Origin: Corynebacterium hylobatis
GTDB lineage: Bacteria; Actinomycetota; Actinomycetes; Mycobacteriales; Mycobacteriaceae
Reading direction: 5' to 3'
NCBI RefSeq assembly: GCF_003955685.1
Contig: NZ_RXHJ01000001.1
Location: forward strand, 62,001 to 126,000
DNA: 64,000 bases
The translations under genes were made by a program, and so were the position numbers. Below are positions 43,344 to 51,179 of this stretch, piece by piece. Each line of letters opens with the position of its first letter. The stretch's first letter is position 1. The notes beneath the pieces are model-generated. The model was not told the DNA's origin and did not search any database. It worked only from the letters and a program-made list of their open reading frames with translations.

Positions 43344-44236
43344 GCAGACGCCGGTGGAGTGCGCTGGCGGTGATCGCGGCGGCGTCGATGAGCATGAGCG
43401 CGTGCGTGACCAACGTCGAGGAGGTCCACCCCGAGGGCTGGACCCCCATCATCCCGGAGGCCGTGCCGGAGATCGCCGCGATGGTGCCGGAATCCGTGGC
43501 CGCTGACGGCGTGCTCAGCGGCGGCACCAACCCGCCCTTCGCACCCTTTGAACTCAAGGACTCCGACGGCGCGATCGTGGGTATGGAGATGGACCTTGCG
43601 CGTGCCACCGCCGCGGTGATGGGCCTGGAGTTCCGCCCCGTCGAGCAGGACTTCGCCCTGATCATCCCCGCCGTGCAGGCAGGCACCCTCGACGTGGGCA
43701 CCTCCGGATTCACCGATAATGAGGAACGCCGCCGGTCGGTTGACTTCATCAACTTCCTCTACGCCGGCATCCAGTGGGCCCGGCCCACCGGCACCGACGT
43801 CGACCCGGAGAACGCCTGCGGTTTAACCATCGCGGTGCAGCGCACCACCGTCTCCGAGACCGATGACGTACGACCGAAATCGCAGGCCTGCGAGGAGGCG
43901 GGCAAGGAGCCCATCACCATCCTGTCCTACGACACCTCCGACAACGCCGCGCTCTCCGCGCTGCTCGGGCGTGCCGACGCCCTGTCCGCCGACTCCCCCG
44001 TCACCGCCTGGGCCGTCGCCCGTTCCGACGAGGGTCTTGAGCTGACCGGCGACATGTTCGCCGCCGCCCCCTACGGCTGGGCCGTACCCAAGGATTCCGA
44101 ACTGGGCCCGGCGATGGCCACCGCCCTGCAGCACCTGATCGACACCGGCGACTACCAGCGCATCCTCGCCCAGTGGGGCGTGGAGACCGGACTGGTGGAA
44201 CAGGCCATGATCAATGAGAAGGAGATTGACGCATGA
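43340..44236 (+). CDS. Polar amino-acid ABC transporter, substrate-binding lipoprotein
   Basis: A 298-residue lipoprotein with signal peptide and lipobox SMSAC (Cys ~19). Its family 3 solute-binding domain has TNPPFAPFELKDSDG (~64-78), MDLARATAAVMGLE, QAGTLDVGTSGFTDNEERR (~115-133) and a C-terminal ALQHLIDTGDYQRIL. It captures an amino acid outside the cell and delivers it to the permease. It overlaps the DUF368 gene and the permease gene by four bases each, so all are probably cotranscribed. The ligand is not predictable. Confidence 0.9.
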   Translation: MSRRRWSALAVIAAASMSMSACVTNVEEVHPEGWTPIIPEAVPEIAAMVPESVAADGVLSGGTNPPFAPFELKDSDGAIVGMEMDLARATAAVMGLEFRPVEQDFALIIPAVQAGTLDVGTSGFTDNEERRRSVDFINFLYAGIQWARPTGTDVDPENACGLTIAVQRTTVSETDDVRPKSQACEEAGKEPITILSYDTSDNAALSALLGRADALSADSPVTAWAVARSDEGLELTGDMFAAAPYGWAVPKDSELGPAMATALQHLIDTGDYQRILAQWGVETGLVEQAMINEKEIDA

Positions 44237-45135
44237 GCACCCCCGCCCCCATCCAGGCGAAACCCCTGCGCCATCCCGGCCGCTGGATTCTGGCCGCCAT
44301 CGTCCTGGGCCTGGCCGCCTGGTTCGTCATCGGCGCCCTGAACAACGAGGCCTACGGCTGGGACATCTACCGCGCCTACCTCCTCGATACCCGCATCGCC
44401 ACCGCCGCCCTGCACACGCTGGCGCTGACCGTCCTGGCGATGATCCTCGGTGTGGTGCTCGGTGCGACGCTGGCCGTCATGCGGATGTCCCCCAACCCGG
44501 TGCTGCGCGGCGTGGCCTGGGTCTACCTGTGGATCTTCCGCGGCACCCCGGTCTACGTGCAGCTGGTCTTCTGGGGCCTGCTCGGCTCCCTCTACCAGTC
44601 CATCAACGTCGGCTTCACCGAGATCGAACTCGAACCGCTGCTGCGCAACGCCTTCCTCCTGGCCGTGCTGGGCCTGGGGCTCAACGAGGCCGCCTACATG
44701 GCCGAGATCGTCCGTTCCGGCATCTCGTCTGTGCCCGAGGGCCAGATGGAGGCCTCCAAGGCACTGGGCATGAGCTGGACGCTGACCATGCGGCGTACCG
44801 TCCTGCCGCAGGCGATGCGCATCATCATCCCGCCGACCGGCAACGAGCTGATCTCCATGCTCAAGACCACGTCGCTGGTCGTGGCCATCCCCTACACCCT
44901 CGAGCTCTACGGCCGTTCCATGGACATCGCCGCCGCCCTCTTCGACCCGGTGCCCATGCTGCTGGTCGCCGCCACCTGGTACCTGGCCGTGACCTCCCTG
45001 CTCATGGTCGGCCAGTACTACCTGGAGAAGCACTTCGAGAAGGGCGCACGCCGCGAACTGACCGCCCGCCAGCTCGCCGCCCTCGCCGACGCCGAGGGCA
45101 CCATCCCCGGCAACATCACCGTGAAGGAGTCCTAA
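44233..45135 (+). CDS. Amino-acid ABC transporter permease
   Basis: A 300-residue inner-membrane permease of the HisM/GlnP type, with about five to six helices. The ABC-interaction (EAA) loop is ALGMSWTLTMRRTVLPQAMR, and HTLALTVLAMILGVVLGATLA and IFRGTPVYVQLVFWG are family landmarks. The N-terminal region before the first transport helix is longer than usual. The start overlaps the binding-protein stop as ATGA; the ATPase gene follows directly after the stop. Confidence 0.92.
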   Translation: MSTPAPIQAKPLRHPGRWILAAIVLGLAAWFVIGALNNEAYGWDIYRAYLLDTRIATAALHTLALTVLAMILGVVLGATLAVMRMSPNPVLRGVAWVYLWIFRGTPVYVQLVFWGLLGSLYQSINVGFTEIELEPLLRNAFLLAVLGLGLNEAAYMAEIVRSGISSVPEGQMEASKALGMSWTLTMRRTVLPQAMRIIIPPTGNELISMLKTTSLVVAIPYTLELYGRSMDIAAALFDPVPMLLVAATWYLAVTSLLMVGQYYLEKHFEKGARRELTARQLAALADAEGTIPGNITVKES

Positions 45136-45900
<765 letters not shown>

Positions 45901-45901
45901 C

Positions 45902-46432
45902 TCACAATCCCCGCGGGTCGAAGATGTTGCGGTGGCCCACGAAATCGAAGATGAAGCGCACGGCCGATTCCCGGTAGTTGAGGAACTGGCCCGTGCGCAC
46001 CAGGTGGAGCACCTCATCGAGGTCCGCCCACCGCACTTCATCGACCTCCTCGTTGGGCACGGCCAGCTGTGCCAGGTCCACCTCCCGGTGCAGCAGGTAG
46101 AAATCGTCGAAGCCGTACTCGAAGTTGAAGGTGAAGCTCGGGCGGGCACCCTCCAGGTCGATGTCCAGGCCCAGTTCCTCGCGTACCTCCCGCATCGCGC
46201 CCTGCCGGCTGTTCTCCCCGGCGTGCACGCTGCCGCCGACGGTGAAGTCCCACAGCCCCGGCCAGTCCTTCTTGCTCAGCGTCCGCTTCTGGATGAGCAT
46301 CTGCCCCGCTCCGTTGAACAGGCACACGTGCACCACCACGTGCAGCTGCCCGTCCACCTGGCCATCCTGACGCACTCCGGTACGTCCCGTGGGCAGGCGG
46401 TCGGCGTCGAAGAGGTCCCACAGTTCGATCAC
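45902..46432 (-). CDS. Nudix hydrolase
   Basis: A 176-residue cytoplasmic hydrolase of nucleoside-diphosphate-linked compounds. The Nudix box is complete: GSVHAGENSRQ followed by GAMREVREELGL (~75-97). Length and the IELWDLFDADRLPTGRT opening resemble IPP isomerase-like/YfcD Nudix proteins. The GTG start at 46432 forms GTGA with the stop of the upstream TIM-barrel gene; the longer reading from 46492 lies inside that gene. Substrate unknown. Confidence 0.88.
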   Translation of the reverse strand: MIELWDLFDADRLPTGRTGVRQDGQVDGQLHVVVHVCLFNGAGQMLIQKRTLSKKDWPGLWDFTVGGSVHAGENSRQGAMREVREELGLDIDLEGARPSFTFNFEYGFDDFYLLHREVDLAQLAVPNEEVDEVRWADLDEVLHLVRTGQFLNYRESAVRFIFDFVGHRNIFDPRGL

Positions 46433-47103
46433 GGCAGCCACTCCCCGGCGATGTGCCCGCGGTAGCCGTTGGCGCGCAGCTGCGCCACCCACTGCTCCAG
46501 CGGCAGCTCCCCCGTCCCCGGCGCCCCGCGCCCGGGTAGATCGGCGACCTGCACATGTTCGGGCACCACCCCCTCGAGCTCCACGGCGTCGTTGACGGCG
46601 AGGTGGTAGAGGTCGAGCAGGAGGCCGCCGTGGCTGAGGAGCGGGGCGGCGTCGATAAGCGTCCTGACGGGATAATCCGGCGCACCGGAGATCGGCTCGA
46701 TCATCGCCACTCCCCCGAAGCGCTTATCGACGTCCCCCGCCACCGCCGCGAAGCGCTCCACCTGCCGCCCCGTCAGCTGCGCCCCGCCGCGGCCGACGAG
46801 CAGGTTGAAACGCTCAACCCCGGTCAGCTCATGGAAACGCTCGATCGCATCAAGGTGCGCGGCCGGCATGTCCTGCTCATGCAGGATCCCGCGGTCCCCG
46901 GCTGCCAGGTCACCGCCGAACATGTTCAGCGCCACCAGATTCAACCCGCGGCTGCGCAGCTCCCCCACCACGGCGTTGATCTCCGCGTCCGTGGGATCCG
47001 GGACCGGGAACGGCCACCACAGTTCCACATCGGTGGTGGCGGCCGCATCCAGCCCCTGGGTGAGGCTGGAGCGGCCGATGGAGCAGTTCATCGCGGTGAT
47101 CAT
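46429..47103 (-). CDS. Hydroxypyruvate isomerase-like TIM-barrel protein
   Basis: A 224-residue protein of the AP-endonuclease-2 / sugar-phosphate isomerase superfamily. Visible: NCSIGRSSL at the N-terminus, VALNMFGGDLAAGDRG (~57-72, Hyi-like), metal-ligand region AMIEPISG (Glu ~135), LLLDLYHLAVND (Asp/His) and a C-terminal IAGEWLP with Glu. This fits Hyi, which interconverts hydroxypyruvate and tartronate semialdehyde, but the protein is shorter than the usual 255-260 residues. It is coupled to the Nudix gene and divergent, at only 22 bases, from an SDR gene. Confidence 0.8.
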   Translation of the reverse strand: MITAMNCSIGRSSLTQGLDAAATTDVELWWPFPVPDPTDAEINAVVGELRSRGLNLVALNMFGGDLAAGDRGILHEQDMPAAHLDAIERFHELTGVERFNLLVGRGGAQLTGRQVERFAAVAGDVDKRFGGVAMIEPISGAPDYPVRTLIDAAPLLSHGGLLLDLYHLAVNDAVELEGVVPEHVQVADLPGRGAPGTGELPLEQWVAQLRANGYRGHIAGEWLP

Positions 47104-47113
47104 GGTCCCACTC

Positions 47114-47119
47114 TACGAT
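47114..47119 (+). promoter_or_regulatory. -10 box of the SDR gene, leaderless
   Basis: TACGAT ends six bases before the ATG at 47126 and lies inside the 22-base gap to the divergent TIM-barrel gene. Confidence 0.5.
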
Positions 47120-47125
47120 GAGATC

Positions 47126-47839
47126 ATGGACAAGATGGACAGGAAAGTTGCCGTGGTCACCGGTGCCGGCGGGGGCCTCGGCCGGACCTTCGCCACCGCG
47201 CTCGCCGAGGAGGGCTGGGCCGTGGCCCTTCTGGGGCGCACCCGCCGCACCCTCGAGGAGACCGCCGAGGGACTCGCCGACGCGCTGGTCGTCCCCTGCG
47301 ACATCTCCGACGAGGCGAGCGTCGCGGTCGCCTTCCAGGAGATCACCGGCCACTACGGACGCCTCAATCTGCTGGTCAACAACGCCGGCATCCCCGGCCC
47401 CACCGGTGAGATCCACACCATCTCCCCTGCCGAGTGGCGCGCGACCCTCGACACCAACATCACCGGCACCTTCCTGTGCAGCCGGCAGGCCTTCGCCTGG
47501 ATGGCGGCGCACGGGGGCGGACGGATCATCAACAACGGTTCCATCGCCGCCCACTCCCCGCGCGCCGGGGTCGGTGCCTACGCCGCCTCGAAGGCGGCGG
47601 TGGCCAGCCTGACGGTGTCGACCTCCCTCGACGGGCGCCCCTACGGCATCACGGCGACCGAGCTGGACATCGGGAACGTGCGCACCGCACTGCTGGGTTC
47701 CTTCACCGGTGCCGAGCCGATGTTCGACGCCGCCGAGGCCGCCCGTCTGCTCGTCGCGGTGGCCGCGATGCCGGCGGATGTCAGTGTGGATCAGGTGACG
47801 GTGACGGCTGCGGGCATGCCCTACCTGGGGCGAGGATAA
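47126..47839 (+). CDS. Short-chain dehydrogenase/reductase
   Basis: A 237-residue NAD(P)-dependent oxidoreductase. The cofactor loop is TGAGGGLGR (~14-22), NNAG is present (~87-90), and the catalytic triad is Ser in NGSIAAHS, then Tyr and Lys in YAASKAAV. It reads as a classical SDR. Specificity is unknown; the neighbour suggests small hydroxy-acid or sugar chemistry. Start ATG 47126; ATG 47135 three codons in is an alternative, and the reading from 46805 is not real. A short CCCCCGGAAGGGGG hairpin follows the gene. Confidence 0.87.
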   Translation: MDKMDRKVAVVTGAGGGLGRTFATALAEEGWAVALLGRTRRTLEETAEGLADALVVPCDISDEASVAVAFQEITGHYGRLNLLVNNAGIPGPTGEIHTISPAEWRATLDTNITGTFLCSRQAFAWMAAHGGGRIINNGSIAAHSPRAGVGAYAASKAAVASLTVSTSLDGRPYGITATELDIGNVRTALLGSFTGAEPMFDAAEAARLLVAVAAMPADVSVDQVTVTAAGMPYLGRG

Positions 47840-47904
47840 CTGCAGTTCAGCGGGCCCAAATCCCCCGGAAGGGGGTGTCATGTCGGGGTCGTGGTCTAGC
47901 GTGA

Positions 47905-49332
47905 ATGTCGAACGTCAGATCGAACTCCTGCAAGCCACGTGAGGACGTGAGCCCGATCGACCCACTCCACTCCATCAACGACCCCGACGACCCCTACGCC
48001 GTGGCCACCATCGAGGCCAACCGCGCCGTATTCAACCTCTGGCGGAGGCTCGCCAACCACGTCAACGCGGAGGTCGACTGCGACGTCAACTACGCCGCTC
48101 TCGTCCGCAGCACCGGCCTCAGCCGTCGCGAGATCGAACGCAATCTCATGGCCATGACCACCCTCGATGAACTGCCCTCGCTACGCGCCCACCAGCAGCA
48201 GCTGCATCTGCTGGACATGCACCGTCTCCGGGCGATCGACTCCGCCCTGGCGATGGCCGACCGCGGGTACTTCCACGAGCTGGATGAGCGGCTGACCAGC
48301 TACCTCACTGCCACCCGCCCCGGCCAGCCGCTGCCCACGGCGCGGGCCATCGCCAAGCGGATCAAGGCCCTGCTTGACGAGCTCGACGCGTCCATCGCCA
48401 CGGACGAGGAGGAGCCGGAGCTGCCCAGCGCCACCTACTCGATGCGGATCAACGATGACGGCACCGCTGACCTCTTCGCGCGTTTCGACGCCCCCACCGC
48501 CGCGGCCATCGACGCCCGTGTCCGCGCCCTGGCCCGCGAGCGGAAGATCGGCTTCGCCGCTGCCCACGCGCTGCTGGTCACCGGTGAGGACAAGGGCATC
48601 AAGGTGAACCTGAACCTCTACCGGGCCCACGATGTCCCGGACGCCCCCGTCTACTTCCCCCGCGCCGGTTGGCTCAACCCCGTCCGTGCGCAGGAGTGGC
48701 TGACGAAATCCGCCACCGTCCGGGACCTCGATGGGGTCGCAGAATTCTCCACCGACGCCTACCGCACCCCGGAGCGGCTGGAGGCCCTGATCGAGGGCCG
48801 CGACGGCGTCTGCCGCTATCCCGGTTGTACGGTGCCGGCCGAGTTCTGCGACAACGACCACATCCGCAACCACGCCGACGGGGGCCGAACGGAGGCGGAC
48901 AACCTGGCCAAGCTGTGCCGCCACCACCACAACCTCAAGACCAGCGGGCACCTCCGCTACGTCCTGGACACCGTCACCGGACATGTGATCTGGCTGCTGC
49001 CCCATGGCCAGTGGCTGGAGGACGAGCCCGAGGGGCCGCTGAGCCCGGATTCGCGCCGCTGGGTGCAGACCTTCGTGCAGCGCCGCGACGCCCGAAATGA
49101 GCGGGCCCGCGCACGGGCCCAGGCCAGGAAGCAGGCGCGGGATGAGCTGTCAGAGAAGACCCGAGACACCCCGGACCAGGGCGGTGACGCCACCGGCGGT
49201 GGCCAGGACGAGGGCGATGTTGCGTGCCCGTGGTCGGCTGACCTTCTCGCTGAGTCGGACGCCGATCCACAGGCCGAGGGCCATGCCGAGGAGGCCGACC
49301 GGCCAGATCAGCCAGTTGGTGTCGGTCAGTGA
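47905..49332 (+). CDS. DUF222-HNH endonuclease domain protein
   Basis: A 475-residue member of the actinobacterial DUF222/13E12-type repeat-family proteins. The helical DUF222 region covers ~35-285, and the HNH domain at ~300-350 shows CRYPGC, CDNDHIRNHADGG, NLAKLCRHHHNLK. The catalytic histidines are intact. The last ~90 residues are Arg/Asp/Gly-rich, of low complexity, and their final 183 bases are antisense to the C-terminus of the TauE gene, suggesting stop-codon loss. Start: ATG 47905, or GTG 47947 with GAGGA close upstream. Role unknown; possibly nuclease or mobile-intron-related. Confidence 0.85.
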   Translation: MSNVRSNSCKPREDVSPIDPLHSINDPDDPYAVATIEANRAVFNLWRRLANHVNAEVDCDVNYAALVRSTGLSRREIERNLMAMTTLDELPSLRAHQQQLHLLDMHRLRAIDSALAMADRGYFHELDERLTSYLTATRPGQPLPTARAIAKRIKALLDELDASIATDEEEPELPSATYSMRINDDGTADLFARFDAPTAAAIDARVRALARERKIGFAAAHALLVTGEDKGIKVNLNLYRAHDVPDAPVYFPRAGWLNPVRAQEWLTKSATVRDLDGVAEFSTDAYRTPERLEALIEGRDGVCRYPGCTVPAEFCDNDHIRNHADGGRTEADNLAKLCRHHHNLKTSGHLRYVLDTVTGHVIWLLPHGQWLEDEPEGPLSPDSRRWVQTFVQRRDARNERARARAQARKQARDELSEKTRDTPDQGGDATGGGQDEGDVACPWSADLLAESDADPQAEGHAEEADRPDQPVGVGQ

Positions 49333-49896
49333 ACCCGCGCCGGAGAGGATCTTCGTGATGAACGACAGTGCACCGGCCACCATGAAGATCGGCTGCAGGG
49401 TGGCGGCGAAGGACTGCTGCTGCCAGCGGGAGGCCTGCGCGTAGACGGTGATCGCCGGCCCGGCGATACCGGCGAGGGTGTTCATGAAACCACCCGCGAT
49501 ACCGGCCACGACAGCTGGGGCGGTGCCCTCGGCACGCGGAATGAGACTCTTTCCGAAGGTGGTCACCGCCAGGGCGATGAGCAGCAGCGCGCCGACGAGG
49601 GCCTGCAGGAGGGAGCCGGAGACCTCGCGCACCAGCAGGGCCGCGGGGACGGAGCCGACGATGAGCACCGAACCGATGATGGCGAATTTGCGCCAGTCGA
49701 CGTATTCGCGGACGGTGGCCGTCGTGGCGGCCGCGTTGAAGAAGGCCAGCACATTGACCACGAGGATGCCCTCGACAGGCCCCATGATCACGGCGAGCAC
49801 GGGGCCGGCGATGAGGCCGAGCCCCATGCCGGAGATGCGCTGCATGGCGGAGCCCACCGCGACGATGAGGAAGATGAGGAGAAGTTCGGCGATCAC
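49150..49896 (-). CDS. TauE/SafE-family membrane transporter
   Basis: A 248-residue membrane protein with about eight helices in the two-repeat TauE/SafE layout: GMGLGLIAGPVLAVIMGP in the first half and GGFMNTLAGIAGPAITVYAQ in the second. The family exports or imports sulfite, sulfoacetate or related anions. The GTG start at 49896 has TAATCT exactly six bases upstream, overlapping the coaD stop codon, so it has its own leaderless promoter. The 3' end overlaps the HNH gene by 183 bp in the opposite direction. Confidence 0.87.
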   Translation of the reverse strand: MIAELLLIFLIVAVGSAMQRISGMGLGLIAGPVLAVIMGPVEGILVVNVLAFFNAAATTATVREYVDWRKFAIIGSVLIVGSVPAALLVREVSGSLLQALVGALLLIALAVTTFGKSLIPRAEGTAPAVVAGIAGGFMNTLAGIAGPAITVYAQASRWQQQSFAATLQPIFMVAGALSFITKILSGAGSLTDTNWLIWPVGLLGMALGLWIGVRLSEKVSRPRARNIALVLATAGGVTALVRGVSGLL

Positions 49897-49902
49897 CCGA
49901 AC

Positions 49903-49908
49903 AGATTA
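49903..49908 (-). promoter_or_regulatory. -10 box of the TauE gene inside the coaD stop
   Basis: TAATCT on the minus strand begins with the TAA stop codon of coaD and ends six bases before the GTG start of the TauE-like gene. Confidence 0.55.
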
Positions 49909-50391
49909 CCCGTTGGTGCTACGATATTTCGCTTCGACTGCCTCGACGACGGCGTCGGGAAGCAGGCCGCGGACATCGCCGCCGTATTTGGCCACCTCCT
50001 TGAGCAGGGAGGAGGAGATGTAGCCGTATTTCTCGTCGGTGAGCAGGAAGAAGGTGTCCACGCCGGTCAGCCGGCGGTTCATCTGCGCCATGGGCAGTTC
50101 ATACTCGTAGTCCAGCGCGGTGCGCAGGCCCTTGACCAGGGCGGTGATCCCGTGCTTGGTGGTGTACTCCACGAGCAGCCCACCCCACCAGTCGACCCGG
50201 ACGTTGGGGATGTCCCGGGTCACTGACCTGATCAGTTCCATGCGTTCGTCGATGGTGAACAGGCCCGTCCGCTTGTTCGGGTTGCCGGTGACCAGGACGG
50301 TGAGTTCCTCGAAGTGGGCCGCGGCCCGGCGGAAAATGTCCAGGTGACCCATGGTCACGGGATCGAACGAACCGGGGCAGACTGCTCTCAC
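49906..50391 (-). CDS. coaD: Phosphopantetheine adenylyltransferase
   Basis: A 161-residue cytoplasmic nucleotidyltransferase for the fourth step of CoA synthesis. The nucleotide-binding PGSFDPVTMGHLDI motif is at ~6-19, and TDEKYGYISSSLLKEV (the ISSS/xTSSTLIK region) is at ~117-132. The GTG start has AAAGGA upstream and overlaps the rsmD stop (GTGA). CoaE, the next enzyme of the pathway, is encoded at 28004. Confidence 0.95.
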   Translation of the reverse strand: MRAVCPGSFDPVTMGHLDIFRRAAAHFEELTVLVTGNPNKRTGLFTIDERMELIRSVTRDIPNVRVDWWGGLLVEYTTKHGITALVKGLRTALDYEYELPMAQMNRRLTGVDTFFLLTDEKYGYISSSLLKEVAKYGGDVRGLLPDAVVEAVEAKYRSTNG

Positions 50392-50963
50392 TGGGGGTCC
50401 TTTCGGTGGTAGACGGCCATGTCCATGCGCGCCATGCCGTAGGTGCGCTTCTTCAGTTTCTGGGTGGTGGGCTCGTAGCCTTCCGGCCAGTCGGTCTCGG
50501 GCGAGGAGCTGTGGCGCTCGACGACGACGGCGGCACCGTCGACAAGCGCGGGGGCGAGGGCCTCGAGCATCTCGCGGACGGATTCGTCGGCGAGTTCATA
50601 GGGCGGGTCGGCGAGCACCATGTCGAAGTAGTCGCGCGGGGCGTTCGCCAGGTAGGTCGACGCCTTCATCTCCTCGATCCGCACGGCCGGGTGCTTGACC
50701 ACACCCGCGTTATGCCGGATGATCTCCACCGCCGCGCGGTCATTCTCCACGAGCACGACCTCCGCCGCGCCACGCGAGGCAGCCTCGAGGCCGAGGGCCC
50801 CGGAGCCGGCGAAAAGGTCGAGGACGCGGGCGTCGATGAAGCCGAAACGCACCTGCAGGGAGGAGAACAGTCCCTCGCGGGCCCGGTCGGAGGTGGGGCG
50901 GGTGCCGGCGGGCGGGACCTTGATCCTCCGCCCGCGGGCCTCACCGGAGATGATGCGGGTCAT
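50388..50963 (-). CDS. rsmD: 16S rRNA (guanine-966-N2)-methyltransferase
   Basis: A 191-residue methyltransferase. RIISGEARGRRI opens the protein, the SAM motif is VLDLFAGSGALGLEAASRG (~46-64), and the catalytic NPPY-type motif is DPPYEL (~118-123). It modifies G966 of 16S rRNA during small-subunit assembly. It is coupled by 4-bp overlaps to the biotinyl-domain gene upstream and coaD downstream. Confidence 0.93.
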   Translation of the reverse strand: MTRIISGEARGRRIKVPPAGTRPTSDRAREGLFSSLQVRFGFIDARVLDLFAGSGALGLEAASRGAAEVVLVENDRAAVEIIRHNAGVVKHPAVRIEEMKASTYLANAPRDYFDMVLADPPYELADESVREMLEALAPALVDGAAVVVERHSSSPETDWPEGYEPTTQKLKKRTYGMARMDMAVYHRKDPQ

Positions 50964-51169
50964 TCGTTGACCTCCAGCAGCAGCTGGCCGCCGAGAACAT
51001 CGGAGAAGTCCTCCCGGGCCAGCTTGCCGACGGTGCCGGGACCGGGGGCGAGCACCGGGGCCTCGAGCTTGACGGCCTCGACGGTGGCCAGGGCGTCACC
51101 GGTGGCGACGGTGTCGCCGGCTGCGACGTGGTAGCGCACGATGCCGGCGAAAGGGGCACAGATATCCAT
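50960..51169 (-). CDS. Free-standing biotinyl/lipoyl-attachment domain
   Basis: A 69-residue single-domain protein with the barrel-sandwich pattern PFAGIVRY, GDTVATGDALATVEAVKLE and LGGQLLLEV. The modified lysine sits in EAVKLEAP instead of the usual EAMKM, so methionines flanking the lysine are replaced by Val and Leu. Homologous small carriers occur next to recG/rsmD in other corynebacteria. Which carboxylase it would serve is unknown; no partner is nearby. ATGA overlap with rsmD; ten bases after recG. Confidence 0.85.
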   Translation of the reverse strand: MDICAPFAGIVRYHVAAGDTVATGDALATVEAVKLEAPVLAPGPGTVGKLAREDFSDVLGGQLLLEVNE

Positions 51170-51179
51170 GCCCTACACC

